From assembly GCF_026683955.1 (NCBI RefSeq), contig NZ_CP113343.1, positions 5,008,738 to 5,072,737 on the forward strand: a DNA stretch of 64,000 nt, in the 5' to 3' direction. Below, piece by piece: positions 1 to 9,256 of this stretch. The translations under genes and the position numbers were made by a program. Every line of letters starts with the position of its first letter. Positions within the stretch are counted from its first letter, which is position 1. The notes under the pieces were generated by a model. It did no database searches. It was not told the DNA's origin and saw only the letters and a program-made list of their open reading frames with translations. Source of the DNA: Arthrobacter sp. MMS18-M83 (GTDB lineage: Bacteria; Actinomycetota; Actinomycetes; Actinomycetales; Micrococcaceae).

Positions 1-1289
1 CAGAAGATGGATTTCCATGCGGATTGAACAGTGCTGAGTGTCTGATCGACACTCTGGCTTCCGGTGAGGGTCCGCTGAAGCTGCTCGTCGAACGTGCGCT
101 GCAGCTGGTCGGCCTTTGGCAGGCCGGTGAACTCATTCGCCGGGTAACCGGCCTGGTAGATGTCGAAGGCCGTCTTGAACAGCGGATCGCTCTTGCTAAA
201 GTCGGGCGTCGCCGTCTTGTTGCCCGGGAAGCCGTTCGCAAGGTTGCTCAGCTGAGCGTTCGTGTCCTTGCTCATGAGGAACTCGACGAGCTTGGCCGCT
301 TCCGCTTTGTGCTGAGACTTGTTCGAGATGCCAACACCCCACGATGCGTACGGGATGCCTCGCTTGCCGGTGTAGCCATCCTCGGAAGGCAGTGCTGCCA
401 CCGTGAAATTGAGGCTGGGGTTGTTCTTCTTGATCAGGTTGATGTGGGCGAGCGAGTCGATCACCATGCCGACCTGGCCGTTGGTGAACTTCTCCACCTT
501 GTCCTGTTCCTTCATGGTCAGGGCGCCGGGGACTAGCACGTTCGCGTCGTAGAGGCTCTTGACGTAGTCGACTCCGCTCTTGACTTGGGCGTTGGTGACG
601 TCAGGTTCCCCGTCCTTCAGCATGCTGCCACCAGATGCCCAGACCCAGGACATGACGTCGTTCTGGATGCCGTTGGGAACTGCGGTGTCGAGTGGCAGGG
701 CCCAACCCTTGACGTTGCCGCCGAGGGCGCTGATCTTTTTGGCTGCGTCGAGGAACTCACTGCGAGTGGTCGGCGCCTTGTTTACCCCGGCCTGCTTGAG
801 CAGGTCGTTGTTGACGAACAAGGGGTAGACGAAGTTGACCGCAGGGATCATGTAGGCCTTGCCATTGACCTTGACCTCGCTTGCCAGCTGGTCTTCGGAG
901 AAGTTGTCAGCTTTCAGAAGCGGAGAGAGATCGGCGATCGCGCCCTGCTTGGCGAAATCGCTCACCCAGGCACCGTCAAGGCCGAGGACGTCGGGCAGCT
1001 GGCCCGAGGCTGCGTCGGCAACCATCTGCTGTTGGTCTGAGGAAAAGGGTGAGCTGAGGAGCTTCACCTTGACGTGTGGGTTCGCCTTCTGGAATTGGTC
1101 AATCAGGTTGGCCAGGGATCCCTGCGGGAGCTCTGGCTCCCACCACTGGGCGAACTCGAGGGTGACATCTCCGGTGGCACTGGCACCACCGGACGGCGAG
1201 CCACTGCAACCTGACATTGTGAGCGCAGCAACGGCGGTTACGCCTAACGCTGCGAGCAGCCGCGGGCGGCGGCCTCTCCTCGTGCTCAT
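1..1289 (-). CDS. Sugar ABC transporter substrate-binding lipoprotein (3' end outside window)
   Basis: The protein starts MSTRRGRRPRLLAALGV and has a lipoprotein signal peptide whose lipobox ends in SGC near residue 27. It should therefore be anchored outside the membrane after lipidation. The mature part (LEFAQWWEPELPQGSLANL, then QMVADAASGQLPDVLGLDG) is typical of family-1 extracellular solute-binding proteins, which deliver oligosaccharides or sugars to MalFG-type permeases. The ATG at 1287-1289 follows a GGAG about 5 bases upstream. The gene runs off the left edge after 429 codons, so only the last residues are missing. Its permeases would lie outside the window. It is divergent from the DeoR-type gene, its probable regulator. 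The substrate cannot be told from the sequence. Confidence 0.9.
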   Translation of the reverse strand, partial: MSTRRGRRPRLLAALGVTAVAALTMSGCSGSPSGGASATGDVTLEFAQWWEPELPQGSLANLIDQFQKANPHVKVKLLSSPFSSDQQQMVADAASGQLPDVLGLDGAWVSDFAKQGAIADLSPLLKADNFSEDQLASEVKVNGKAYMIPAVNFVYPLFVNNDLLKQAGVNKAPTTRSEFLDAAKKISALGGNVKGWALPLDTAVPNGIQNDVMSWVWASGGSMLKDGEPDVTNAQVKSGVDYVKSLYDANVLVPGALTMKEQDKVEKFTNGQVGMVIDSLAHINLIKKNNPSLNFTVAALPSEDGYTGKRGIPYASWGVGISNKSQHKAEAAKLVEFLMSKDTNAQLSNLANGFPGNKTATPDFSKSDPLFKTAFDIYQAGYPANEFTGLPKADQLQRTFDEQLQRTLTGSQSVDQTLSTVQSAWKSIF

Positions 1290-1542
1290 GTCCACTCCTT
1301 CGTGTAATTGCTTGATCATGCGCATTCACTGCGTGATATAGGACACACTAGTCCTGCGTATGACGCAAACGCAAGCATTAAAATGCAGATAACCTGACTA
1401 ACTGGGATAAGAACAGCAACAATCTCTGTTGTATCGACATTTGCAATCCAACAAACCGGCTGCCCTCCCCGTTATGCAACACTTCTGCAGTACTTTGCAG
1501 TAATCGCTTCGAATAGCGCCGGTCCGGTGCTAGCATCGCAGC
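1290..1542. promoter_or_regulatory. Divergent promoter region with candidate operator
   Basis: This intergenic stretch separates the substrate-binding gene (-) from the DeoR-type gene (+) and must hold both promoters. An inverted repeat CAACA-N5-TGTTG lies at 1417-1431 and is a candidate repressor site. The stretch is visibly AT-richer than its flanks. No promoter box is clear enough to call. Confidence 0.4.
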
Positions 1543-2391
1543 GTGAGCGAGTTAATCAGCGTGGCCGTAGACGAAGGGCGTTCGCGCCGACACCCAGCGG
1601 GCAGGAAGGCGCAGCTTGTCGCCTACGTCACTGAAGTCGGCCAGGTGACAGTGGGATCGCTGGCCGATCGTTTCGGTGTCTCGATCGACACTGTCCGCCG
1701 CGACCTCGACCAGCTGGACGGTGAGGGCCTTCTTGTGCGCACTTACGGCGGCGCGGTCAGTGTGGCCATGAGTTCTCGAGTTGAGAAGGCCGTGGATCTG
1801 CGCCTTGGCTTACAAGCCACGGAAAAGGATAAGATCGGCACCCTTGCCGCTCAACTTGTGCGCGATGACACGGGGATCATCATGAATGGTGGGACCACGA
1901 TGCTTTCGGTGGCTCGTGCACTCCGCAACCACCGGGACCTAACCATCGCCACGAACAATCTACTCGTGCCGGCGGAACTGGACCCGGCCGTCTGGCGCGA
2001 ACTGTACATCTTCGGCGGCTCCGTCCGCTCGACAACCCTCGCGACGACGGGACCCACGAGTCTGCGGATCGCAACAGGCGGGGCCGATCTGGATATACGC
2101 TGCGACTTGGCGCTCATTGCCATCGGTGCGGTGTCAGTACAGGGTGGCTACACCACAAGCAATGTCGGGGAAGCCGCGATGATGAGCGAGATGATGACCC
2201 GCGCCACCCGGGTTGCCGTGCTGGCAGACTCCTCGAAGTTCGACAAGCAGCTCTTCGCCCAAGTCGGCTTGCTCGACAGCGCAGACTATTTCGTCACCGA
2301 CAGCCACCCTCCCAAGGAGCTTGAAGCGGCATTCCGGGACAACGGCGTGCGCATCATCACCCCGGAATCGGGTCTGGATCCTGTCTCCTGA
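1543..2391 (+). CDS. DeoR/GlpR-family transcriptional regulator
   Basis: A 282-residue protein with an N-terminal DeoR helix-turn-helix around residues 24-75 (VTVGSLADRFGVSIDTVRRDLDQL, then VRTYGGAV) and a C-terminal sugar-phosphate sensing domain of the DeoRC type. That domain shows the NGGTTMLSVARAL loop, LTIATNNLLV and the VLADSSKFDK segment near the end. Such regulators usually repress sugar uptake and phosphorylation genes until a sugar phosphate binds. The start is a GTG. Its position, divergent from the ABC substrate-binding gene, suggests it controls that transporter and itself. The length is usual for the family. Confidence 0.92.
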   Translation: MSELISVAVDEGRSRRHPAGRKAQLVAYVTEVGQVTVGSLADRFGVSIDTVRRDLDQLDGEGLLVRTYGGAVSVAMSSRVEKAVDLRLGLQATEKDKIGTLAAQLVRDDTGIIMNGGTTMLSVARALRNHRDLTIATNNLLVPAELDPAVWRELYIFGGSVRSTTLATTGPTSLRIATGGADLDIRCDLALIAIGAVSVQGGYTTSNVGEAAMMSEMMTRATRVAVLADSSKFDKQLFAQVGLLDSADYFVTDSHPPKELEAAFRDNGVRIITPESGLDPVS

Positions 2392-3364
2392 GCCAAAGAG
2401 CCTGGACTTCGACAATGCGGTTCACCGTAAGGCTCTCCCCGGTGGCAGCTGTCCTCGCTCCGGGCGAAGGAGACGGGCGGGTTCGCGTTGGCAATGATGT
2501 CCATGGTGTTGAGGCCCGGAATCCGTCGGTCGAAAAGTGGTTCTGTGGTGATGAAACCGTTGAGCCAGCGGCCGGAGATCCCCTCCACCAAGCTGGTGAG
2601 AATCTCCACGTGACTGCGGCCTCCTCCTCGCTGCTGCTCTCCATGGCGGCCACGTTGGCCTGGGCGATCTCGCGGTTCCATACCGCCGTTGTCCGGGACA
2701 GTGGTTCTGCGAGTTCGGGTCCGAAGATGGAACAGGCGCGGAGTTCGTTCCAGGCGACCGAATTCCGCCGGACTTCTTCGTCGTCCTTGACCGGAGCCGC
2801 CGCCCTTCTGCCCGGCTGGGCTTCCGCCCTCCCGTCCTGAAACCAAACCCCGACGGTTCCATTCATCATGCACGTCACGAGCACCACAACGGCCGGGCCT
2901 TACTGGTACCTACGTCGAGGACGTCACCGTAACGGCCGTCGAAATTGCCAATCTTGTCGGCTCGAAATACACGGACAAAGGAACCGCTTAACTTCGCTCG
3001 ATCCTCGGACAGCGAGATAGCGGCGCTGCGTCTGCTGAGATCTTCAGCAAGTAAGGCAAACCGACATCCTCATCGGAGCCACTATCGGAATGTCTTCATC
3101 GCCGGGTGCAACATAAAGCGACAACAGAGATTTCCCTCCGGATCTTGCCCGCTAGGGGAAGACCACAGACACCCGGGTGATCATGTAGCGGAGCAGGGAC
3201 CACACCATGAACAGCCGAGAAAATAGACACAGGCAACGGTCCGGCGCAAACCACGCCCCCCAGTCCACTCTGGTTCTGTCCCCGACCCTGCCCTGAAAGA
3301 GCGACAAGCTCAGAATCGCCGCCCGCTGCCGCCGAGCGGTTTGACGTCCGGCCCCGGCCTTGCG
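2392..3364. other. Degraded stretch, no intact gene
   Basis: No complete gene is convincing here. On the minus strand, about 2440-2880, two frames hold protein-like text that runs on only with a frameshift: NSVAWNELRACSIFGPELAE in one frame and, after about 2620, VEGISGRWLNGFITTEPLFD in another. This looks like a broken gene of unrecognised family. On the plus strand around 2915-2990 a short protein-like stretch (YVEDVTVTAVEIANLVGSKY) ends at a stop. About 3000-3364 holds nothing I can name. The region separates the DeoR-type gene from the phosphoribosyltransferase fusion and is probably an old deletion scar. Confidence 0.4.
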
Positions 3365-4705
3365 CTATTCATCCGAAGCCTCCGTTCCCCGCCCGCGCTG
3401 TCCTTTCGGCAGGTACTCAACAAACCAATCCATGGCGAGAATCGCCGCCGCCTCCAATGTTCCCGGTTCTTCGAACAGGTGGGTGGCCCCCGGGACAAGC
3501 TCCATCCGGTTGAGGCAGCCCATCAGGTCTTGCGCCCGGCGGTTGAGTTCGAGCACCCGGTGATCCGCGCTGCCGACAATCAAGAGCGTCGGGGCGCGGA
3601 CAAAGGCAAGCCTCGCGCCAGCTAGATCCGGCCGGCCTCCTCTTGAGACGACTGCGCCGATTTTCTCTCCCAGTTCGGCCGCCGCCCACAACGCCGCACC
3701 GGCGCCGGTACTTGCACCGAAGTATCCCACACTGCATGTGGCCGTGTCCGGCCTGCTGCCAAGCCAGCCCGTTGCCGCGGTCAGCCTGCGCGCAAGCAGT
3801 TCGATGTTGAACACGTTGGCGCGATCGAGTTCCTCCCGGTGGCTGAGCAGGTCAAGCAGCAAAGTGCCCAGGCCCGCCCGCTGAAGCATCGTGGCGACGA
3901 ATCTATTTCGCGGACTGTGGCGGCTGCTACCGCTTCCGTGAGCGAACACCACCACTCCGGCAGTCGATCCGGGAAGGTGAAGCTGCCCTTGAAGCCACAA
4001 CCCGTCGGAGGGTATTTGGACCTCCTCATCGAGGCCGCGGTCTCCCGCGGTTGAAGACGCATTTTGCAGGCGCTCGGCAGCAGCGCCGAGCAACCACACC
4101 ACTTCGTCGTCGCCCGTCGGCGAGAAGTCACAGTAGTGGTAGCCGACCGCCGTGAGCCGCGGGGGCGTGGCAAGGCACACCACCTCGTCCGGCTCCGTCA
4201 ATCTCGCGAGGATGTCGGCCGCGGCGACCGGAACAGCCAGAATCACTCTGGCAGCCCCCAAGTTCCGTGCAATGCGACATGCCACCCTGGCGGTTGAGCC
4301 CGTAGCGATCCCGTCATCGACGACGACGGCGATGCGGCCCTTCAGATCAACGCGGTCTCGGCCGGCACGGAATCGCGCCACCCGCTCCTCGAGGATAGCC
4401 CGCTCCCGTCGCTCAACAGACCGCAGTTCTTCCTGTTTGACCCTTGTGGCTGAGAGGACGCTTCGTTCGAGCGCATATGCGCCATCCTCCCCGATGGCTC
4501 CCATCGCGAGTTCGGGCTGGGACGGGACTCCCAGCTTCCGCACAACGATCACATCCAGCGGCACGTCAAGTGCCGCTGCAACCTCAAAGGCGACCGGAAC
4601 CCCGCCGCGCGGCACCCCTAGGATGACTGCCTCCTGGCCACGCAGATGCGCCAGCCGCAGCCCCAACTGCCGCCCCGCATCAGCCCTGTCCTGAAAAATT
4701 CCCAT
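3365..4705 (-). CDS. Phosphoribosyltransferase / dienelactone hydrolase-like fusion
   Basis: About 446 residues with two domains. The N-terminal half is a type I phosphoribosyltransferase: ILGVPRGGVPVAFEVA near residue 30 and the PRPP-binding motif VVVDDGIATGSTA near residue 130. The C-terminal half is an alpha/beta hydrolase: VVVFAHGSGSSRHSPRN (oxyanion region), GYFGASTGAGAALW (nucleophile elbow with Ser) and a late LIVGSADHRVLELN and PGATHLFEEPG (Asp and His). The same fusion is known from mycobacteria (Rv0571c, a DosR-regulon gene), but its reaction is unknown to me. The ATG at 4705 (MGIFQDRADAGRQLG) was chosen because the domain starts there. The reading frame is open about 33 codons further upstream, so a longer form is possible. 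It is divergent from the CapA-like gene. Confidence 0.85.
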   Translation of the reverse strand: MGIFQDRADAGRQLGLRLAHLRGQEAVILGVPRGGVPVAFEVAAALDVPLDVIVVRKLGVPSQPELAMGAIGEDGAYALERSVLSATRVKQEELRSVERRERAILEERVARFRAGRDRVDLKGRIAVVVDDGIATGSTARVACRIARNLGAARVILAVPVAAADILARLTEPDEVVCLATPPRLTAVGYHYCDFSPTGDDEVVWLLGAAAERLQNASSTAGDRGLDEEVQIPSDGLWLQGQLHLPGSTAGVVVFAHGSGSSRHSPRNRFVATMLQRAGLGTLLLDLLSHREELDRANVFNIELLARRLTAATGWLGSRPDTATCSVGYFGASTGAGAALWAAAELGEKIGAVVSRGGRPDLAGARLAFVRAPTLLIVGSADHRVLELNRRAQDLMGCLNRMELVPGATHLFEEPGTLEAAAILAMDWFVEYLPKGQRGRGTEASDE

Positions 4706-4956
4706 CGCCGCGACGTTCCCATCAAGCTGCCGCACGCCACGTCCAGACCCTGAAAGCAGCAAGAAATACACGCGGGGCGGCCTCCTGATCCAACTATCCC
4801 CCACGAATACGGACCACGCGAGTCCTTCGCGCGAAGAACCGTTGAAGCGGCACTCCTTCGGGTTCGACGGCGGATATCGCGTCTGTCGGTGGACTGGCGC
4901 CAGGCGACGAAGCGGCCCATCCTGATAGCAAATACTTGCGACGTTGGAGGTGGAGA

Positions 4957-5928
4957 ATGCGGATTGCGCTCCTCGGGGATGTCATGCTCGGTCGGCTGGT
5001 TAACCTCCAGCTCAAGGTAGCTGCTCCAGACTATCCCTGGGGCGATACCCTCCCGGTCCTCCGGCAGGCCGACATCAGATTCGCCAACCTCGAATGCGTC
5101 CTCGCGGACGACGGAACGCCTGCGGCCGGCAAGATGTATCTCTTCCGCTCGGACGCCAAGAACGTGGAGAGCCTGCGCTCCGCAGCGATCGACGTGGTCT
5201 CGCTGGCCAACAACCATGTGCTCGATTACGGAATCGATGCTCTATTGGAAATGCTGCCGACGCTCGATGAGCACGGGATCTTGCGCGCGGGAGCAGGGAT
5301 GGACCTGGAATCTGCCCGCCGACCGGCGGTCCGCTGGGTGGGGCCAACCGCGGTCGGCTTTATTGCTTTCACCGATAATGAACCGGGCTGGGAGGCAACC
5401 GCCCGAGTTCCGGGAATTTACTATGTCCCTGTGGACACCGGTGACCGCCGCGTGAGGGAATTGCTGGAAATGGTCCGGCAGGCGCAAGGCCACAACCAGC
5501 TGCTGGTCGTTTCGGCACACTGGGGCGCCAATTGGGGGTCCGAGGTCCCGCCCGCGCATCAGAATTTGGCCCGGGCACTGATAGACGCGGGGGCCGACCT
5601 CGTGTTCGGGCATTCGGCCCACATTTTCCGCGGCGTCGAAATCTACAGGAACCGGCCCATCATCTACAGCGCCGGCGACTTTGTCGATGATTACGCCGTG
5701 GACCCGGATGAACGCAACGACCAGTCATTCGTCTTCCTCATGGAAACCGATGGAAGCGTACCCCGCAAGCTGCGCCTGCACCCGACGAACATCATCCGCC
5801 TGCAAACCCGACTGGCGCGCCAGAGCGCGGGGAAAATTGCCGAGCGGATGCAACGGCTGAGCAGGCAGCTCGGCACGCGAAGCAACTGGATCGAGGGCGA
5901 AAAAGTCCTGGAAATACCGATCGACTAG
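4957..5928 (+). CDS. CapA-family (poly-gamma-glutamate capsule CapA-like) metallophosphatase-fold protein
   Basis: A 323-residue protein of the CapA family. It opens MRIALLGDVMLGRLVN (the GDVMLGR motif) and continues with IRFANLECVLADDG, VVSLANNHVLDYG, LLVVSAHWGANWG, VFGHSAHIFRGVE and IIYSAGDFVDDYA, all hallmark blocks of this calcineurin-like fold. There is no signal peptide or transmembrane helix, unlike capsule CapA proteins, so it is probably a soluble cytoplasmic member. The ATG at 4957 is preferred over one 21 bases upstream because GGAGG lies at 4946-4950. It is divergent from the phosphoribosyltransferase/hydrolase fusion with 251 bases between, so the pair may share regulation. The substrate is unknown. 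Confidence 0.88.
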   Translation: MRIALLGDVMLGRLVNLQLKVAAPDYPWGDTLPVLRQADIRFANLECVLADDGTPAAGKMYLFRSDAKNVESLRSAAIDVVSLANNHVLDYGIDALLEMLPTLDEHGILRAGAGMDLESARRPAVRWVGPTAVGFIAFTDNEPGWEATARVPGIYYVPVDTGDRRVRELLEMVRQAQGHNQLLVVSAHWGANWGSEVPPAHQNLARALIDAGADLVFGHSAHIFRGVEIYRNRPIIYSAGDFVDDYAVDPDERNDQSFVFLMETDGSVPRKLRLHPTNIIRLQTRLARQSAGKIAERMQRLSRQLGTRSNWIEGEKVLEIPID

Positions 5929-5979
5929 CTACGGCATCACAGGCACACGGGTGTGGACAATGTGCACGCCGCTTTTGGA

Positions 5980-6404
5980 CTGGCCTGACCGCCGCCGACT
6001 CCATCCCCCGCGGCAGCGACTGCAACCCCGCTTGGCGGGACTATGCCGAAACCTTGACTCAGCTGATAGGCTCGCGGGACTTCGAGTTCGCCATCAAAAT
6101 GCTCGCCGACTACGCCACCGCATCCCTCAAAGCCGGGATGCCGCTGCTTTAGCGCAGCCCCAGGCTCAAGGATCCGCATTGGGCGGCGGCCTTGGCCGGG
6201 ATCACCAACTACACCGCACACCGGCTCGGGCAACCGGCACCGTCCTGGACCAGACGCGTCAAACCCCTCAGCGGGGCATGGATGCCGGCAGAGTCCTACC
6301 GGAGCGTCAGGGAACCCATGAAGAAACTCACCATCTCCGGAACACCTGCCGAACTCGCCGCCCTGAACGTCTTCATCCGCGAACGCAGTCTGGCCACCGC
6401 ATGA
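5980..6404 (+). pseudogene. Broken gene of unnamed conserved protein
   Basis: One frame reads AADSIPRGSDCNPAWRDYAE, then FEFAIKMLADYATASLKAG, stops at a TAG near 6150, and resumes in the same frame as ALAGITNYTAHRLGQPAPSW and GTPAELAALNVFIRERSLAT up to a TGA. The text on both sides of the stop is clearly coding-like. It resembles a conserved protein I remember as partner of a small nucleotidyltransferase-like gene. The first codons of such a partner (MSGGELTADQIRALL) follow directly at 6401 and break off at the 6457 palindrome. I take both as relics of a two-gene unit cut by an IS. Confidence 0.55.
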
Positions 6405-6456
6405 GCGGCGGGGAACTCACCGCTGATCAAATCCGCGCCCTCCTCCACCAAAAAAC

Positions 6457-6516
6457 TGAACTGCTCCCCGGGAGTCGGAACTGAATTTCTCAGTCCAACT
6501 TCCGGGGAGCAGTTCA
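6457..6516. repeat. 60-bp palindrome made of two abutting IS3-like ends
   Basis: TGAACTGCTCCCCGG at 6457-6471 is repeated as a perfect inverted copy at 6502-6516 (15 of 15). The match continues imperfectly inwards (GAGTCGGAACTGA against AAGTTGGACTGA), so each half is about 30 bases. The halves look like the terminal inverted repeats of an IS3-type element (TGA...TCA ends, CCCCGGAAGTTGGAC core) with the whole interior lost. It cuts off the plus-strand ORF beginning at 6401. Confidence 0.6.
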
Positions 6517-6759
6517 ATTCCGCCTGGGGCCTTTCCGTCCCGTGGTGCGTGCTTGATGCCTGTGCGAGGTAGTCCGGGGCGGTACGGAGGCTGTGCCCGA
6601 GGTCGGTCAGCGCGTCAATCAGTTCCACGACATTGGCCCGCCCGTCCAGCGTGGACGGGCGACATCCCGTGGTCACGTTGCACCATCGCTCTGGACCTTC
6701 GAGTTGTCCGATCAAGGATCCCTCAGCGTGCGGCTGTGCTGGGGGTGGCTTTTTCGTGG

Positions 6760-7135
6760 ACGAGGGGCCTGCGAGTCCGGCGAGCAGGATGCTGGTGCCT
6801 TGGTCCAGTTGGGCCGCCCCGTCGTAGTCCGCGAGCACCGGGCCAAGGCGCGGAGGCGGGGAAATTCCTTCGCGGGCAGGCGGTGAAGGCCAAGGCGGAG
6901 CAATGCTTCATTTTCGTCCGGATCCACCGAGAGGATCTGCTCAAGCGGGCGCAGCGTGCCCAGCGGGCGCAGGCCCAAGGACGTCGACAGCGGGCGGGTC
7001 ACGAGCAATGGCACGACGTTCGGGTGCCGTAGCGCCAACAGGCGCAGGTCATGGGCTATCTGCCGCAGCTGTGCCCGCCAATCCGGGCGGTCCGGGAAGA
7101 CGCCGAGGCTACAAACAGCCTGGACCGTTAGCAGC
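6760..7135 (-). pseudogene. Broken TetR-family regulator (C-terminal part)
   Basis: On the minus strand one frame reads LRQIAHDLRLLALRHPNVVP, LGLRPLGTLRPLEQIL, then jumps to DPDENEALLRLGLHRLPAKE. A second frame continues with VLADYDGAAQLDQGTSILLA. These blocks match the ligand-binding C-terminal domain of TetR-class repressors (TetR_C). The HTH is missing, an internal piece seems deleted after EQIL, and a frameshift lies near 6835. Further minus-strand text at 6530-6660 (DGRANVVELIDALTDLGHSL) looks coding but is unassigned. It is not functional as read. Confidence 0.6.
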
Positions 7136-8025
7136 GAGTCGATGCGTGAAGGACCGTTGAAACCATGAGGGAGCCGTTCCCTTTACGGGCGTTCACCCGG
7201 TCGAGTCCACATCCATCCCTGGTATCACCGGGCCACCGGTGGCAGCCCAACGCAGGGCTTGCGGGCAACCGAACCCGACCCCGGGTTGAAGCCAGACCAC
7301 CGGAACCCTCGCAAGTCATTTAGCCACGTCCTCCTCAAACAACGAAGAAGCAGGAACACAGACATACCTCCCAACACAAAGGAAGGAGGCACCCGGCCAC
7401 ACCAACGGCCACAAACCAAAAAGGGCCCCGAAGGGCCATAAGAAGCTGATTTGTGCACAGTCAGAGGGCCAAAGGCCCCCTGACCAGCAGAAACACGTGC
7501 CCAAGCGGCTTCAAAGCCCCGGAAACATGCCGAGTACGGACCAGTCCGGCCCAACGTTTGCACATTGAGCACACTCCAAATCCGGCCCCGCAACTCCCGC
7601 CAACCTCAGATCAAAAAGACCCGGCAATCTGCGTGGGGCCTCCAACGCCGAATCAGGTGTTTCTCGATCATGACGGCGCTGCGCAGCAGACCGATGTCGC
7701 CGGCGCCCACACTCACCGCCAGGTCGAAGCCGTCGTCGGTGCTGACGTCGTGCCGGAAGCCGGATCCGGAACCTGCACCGATCGATCACTTGCAGCGCGT
7801 CCTCGATTTCGACGAACTCATGCGTCCTCAAGGCGTTTGAGCAGCTCTGCAAGCTCCGTCATCGTTGATCACGAATTCCAGACCGTAGCTGATCTCGCGG
7901 CCGTGCCGCTTCAGGACCAGCTCCCCCGTGGAGCAGCGGCGCCGACTTGGACGTGCGCCCCTCGGCGACAAAGCCATCGAGACGGCGGTGCAGGTCTTCG
8001 GGAGCTCATAGATACATGGCCATAC
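7136..8025. other. Gene-poor scar, no intact gene seen
   Basis: Nothing complete can be supported. On the minus strand, 7640-8010, scattered protein-like pieces in changing frames (VSTDDGFDLAVSVGAGDIGL, then upstream LVLKRHGREISYGLEFVIND) point to a decayed gene of unknown family. Between 7150 and 7600 base use drifts from the coding norm and several short GGCCC/GGGCC hairpins occur (around 7424-7437 and 7467-7485). No terminator is convincing. Confidence 0.35.
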
Positions 8026-9177
8026 TCAGATTCGGTCGGCGAACCAATCTGTCAAGCGGGATACTGCCACAGCGAGGTAGTCGTAGCTGCAGTGAAGCGA
8101 ACCCGCGCCGTCGTAGATGTCGGCTGTGACATCGTCCGAGGTCAGGTTTTCAAGGAACTGCTTCGCACCGTCGATGTCCATGACGATATCGTGTGTGCCG
8201 TGCATGACATACACCGGAACCTTGATCTTCTCAGCGACGCCTTCCAGAGTGAACTTGGCGAGTTTCTCGCTCGCCTCGGTGTCATCCGTTGCCCCGGTGA
8301 GCCATTGCAGTTGCTCCTGCAGTGGCGGGTAGAACTCGTAGAAGTCGCGCAGAATGCTCCACGTTCCGCACCAGGCAGCCACAGCCTTTACCCGGGGTTC
8401 AAATGCCGCCGCCCGCGGCGCGTAGTAACCGCCGTAACTCACTCCCGCAAGACCGATTCGATTGGCATCGACGTCCGGGCGTGTCTCCAGGTAGTCGATG
8501 ATTGCCGCGACTGGAACTTCGTAGTCGTACCGGCTGTATAGCTGCTTGAAGCGTAGTGAGCTGCCCCTGCCCGGAGTGTCTACCACCACCACGTTCATAC
8601 CTCGCTCAGGGAACTGATTGCCCCCGAGGAAAATCAATTCTTCTGCCCAAGAATCCGCGCCGCCTAGAAGGATGACGGTTGGCCTCGCCTGTCCAGAATT
8701 GTCTGGGCGCATGATGTAGCCGTCCATCGTGACGCCCTCGAAAGGAACGTGAATTCGCTCCAGAATTCCCTCAGACATCTCTACGGCACGCTGAAAATTC
8801 GTCGTTCCCTTGATGTACGCCTCCTCACGGCGCGGGTCAAAAGAACGCAGGAAGAACTCGGAGTGTCGCCAATAGCTGCAGGAACGGAAGAAGGCCTTTC
8901 TCGCGGTCGCAATATGCCCCTTCTCTGCCTCAATCTCGCCCAGGTCAGCGGTCTCCTGCGCCGTACGCGCCCACTCACGCTGCCAGATCTCCTCGTCGGT
9001 TGTCTCGTTGCCAATCCGTGCGGCCGTACGGGTGCATTCGAAAAGATCTGAGCCCCCGACGGCGACCTGTCCCAGTAGGCGCATCGTCTGCAGGGACCAG
9101 TCCTCGTCCTGAGGAAAAAGCTCGATGATCGAAAGCGCGTCGCTGTTGGTGTCGGCTACAGTCTCGTTACCAGTCAT
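8026..9177 (-). CDS. Alpha/beta hydrolase, 2,6-dihydroxypseudooxynicotine hydrolase-like
   Basis: A 383-residue hydrolase with a helical N-terminal cap (about residues 20-130) and a core alpha/beta domain. The core shows TVILLGGADSWAEELIF, the nucleophile elbow RIGLAGVSYGGYYAPRA, YVMHGTHDIVMDIDGA (acid region) and a C-terminal GAGSLHCSYDYL carrying the His. This architecture matches the FrsA/DHPON hydrolase group, whose best-known member cleaves a C-C bond in nicotine breakdown in Arthrobacter nicotinovorans. Other members act on various acyl compounds, so the substrate here is open. The start at 9177 follows AAGGAG; an ATG 48 bases upstream lacks such a site. A LacI-type half-operator lies 34 bases upstream. 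Confidence 0.85.
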   Translation of the reverse strand: MTGNETVADTNSDALSIIELFPQDEDWSLQTMRLLGQVAVGGSDLFECTRTAARIGNETTDEEIWQREWARTAQETADLGEIEAEKGHIATARKAFFRSCSYWRHSEFFLRSFDPRREEAYIKGTTNFQRAVEMSEGILERIHVPFEGVTMDGYIMRPDNSGQARPTVILLGGADSWAEELIFLGGNQFPERGMNVVVVDTPGRGSSLRFKQLYSRYDYEVPVAAIIDYLETRPDVDANRIGLAGVSYGGYYAPRAAAFEPRVKAVAAWCGTWSILRDFYEFYPPLQEQLQWLTGATDDTEASEKLAKFTLEGVAEKIKVPVYVMHGTHDIVMDIDGAKQFLENLTSDDVTADIYDGAGSLHCSYDYLAVAVSRLTDWFADRI

Positions 9178-9210
9178 GGTCTTGCTCCTTCTATGGTGAT
9201 GCGTGGTTCT

Positions 9211-9226
9211 GACGAACGTTTCCAAT
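9211..9226. promoter_or_regulatory. Candidate LacI-type operator upstream of the hydrolase
   Basis: GACGAACGTTTCCAAT here differs by one base from GACAAACGTTTCCAAT at 10044-10059. The core AACGTTTCCAA matches half of the usual LacI-family operator (TTGGAAACGTTTCCAA). It lies 34-49 bases upstream of the hydrolase ATG. Confidence 0.45.
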
Positions 9227-9256
9227 GACTCGTCCGTCAGGATTTGGCAGATTACT

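Noticed and set aside
4780..4860. DosR-like box between the phosphoribosyltransferase fusion and the CapA-like gene
   Set aside because: GGAC and GTCC half-sites occur but with 7 bases between, not the spacing of the DosR consensus.
7400..7500. GGCCC/GGGCC hairpins as terminators
   Set aside because: Stems are only 5 bp and no intact gene ends beside them.
7453..8541. A 362-codon plus-strand frame
   Set aside because: Its second half is antisense to the hydrolase and its first half crosses the decayed region without family-like text.
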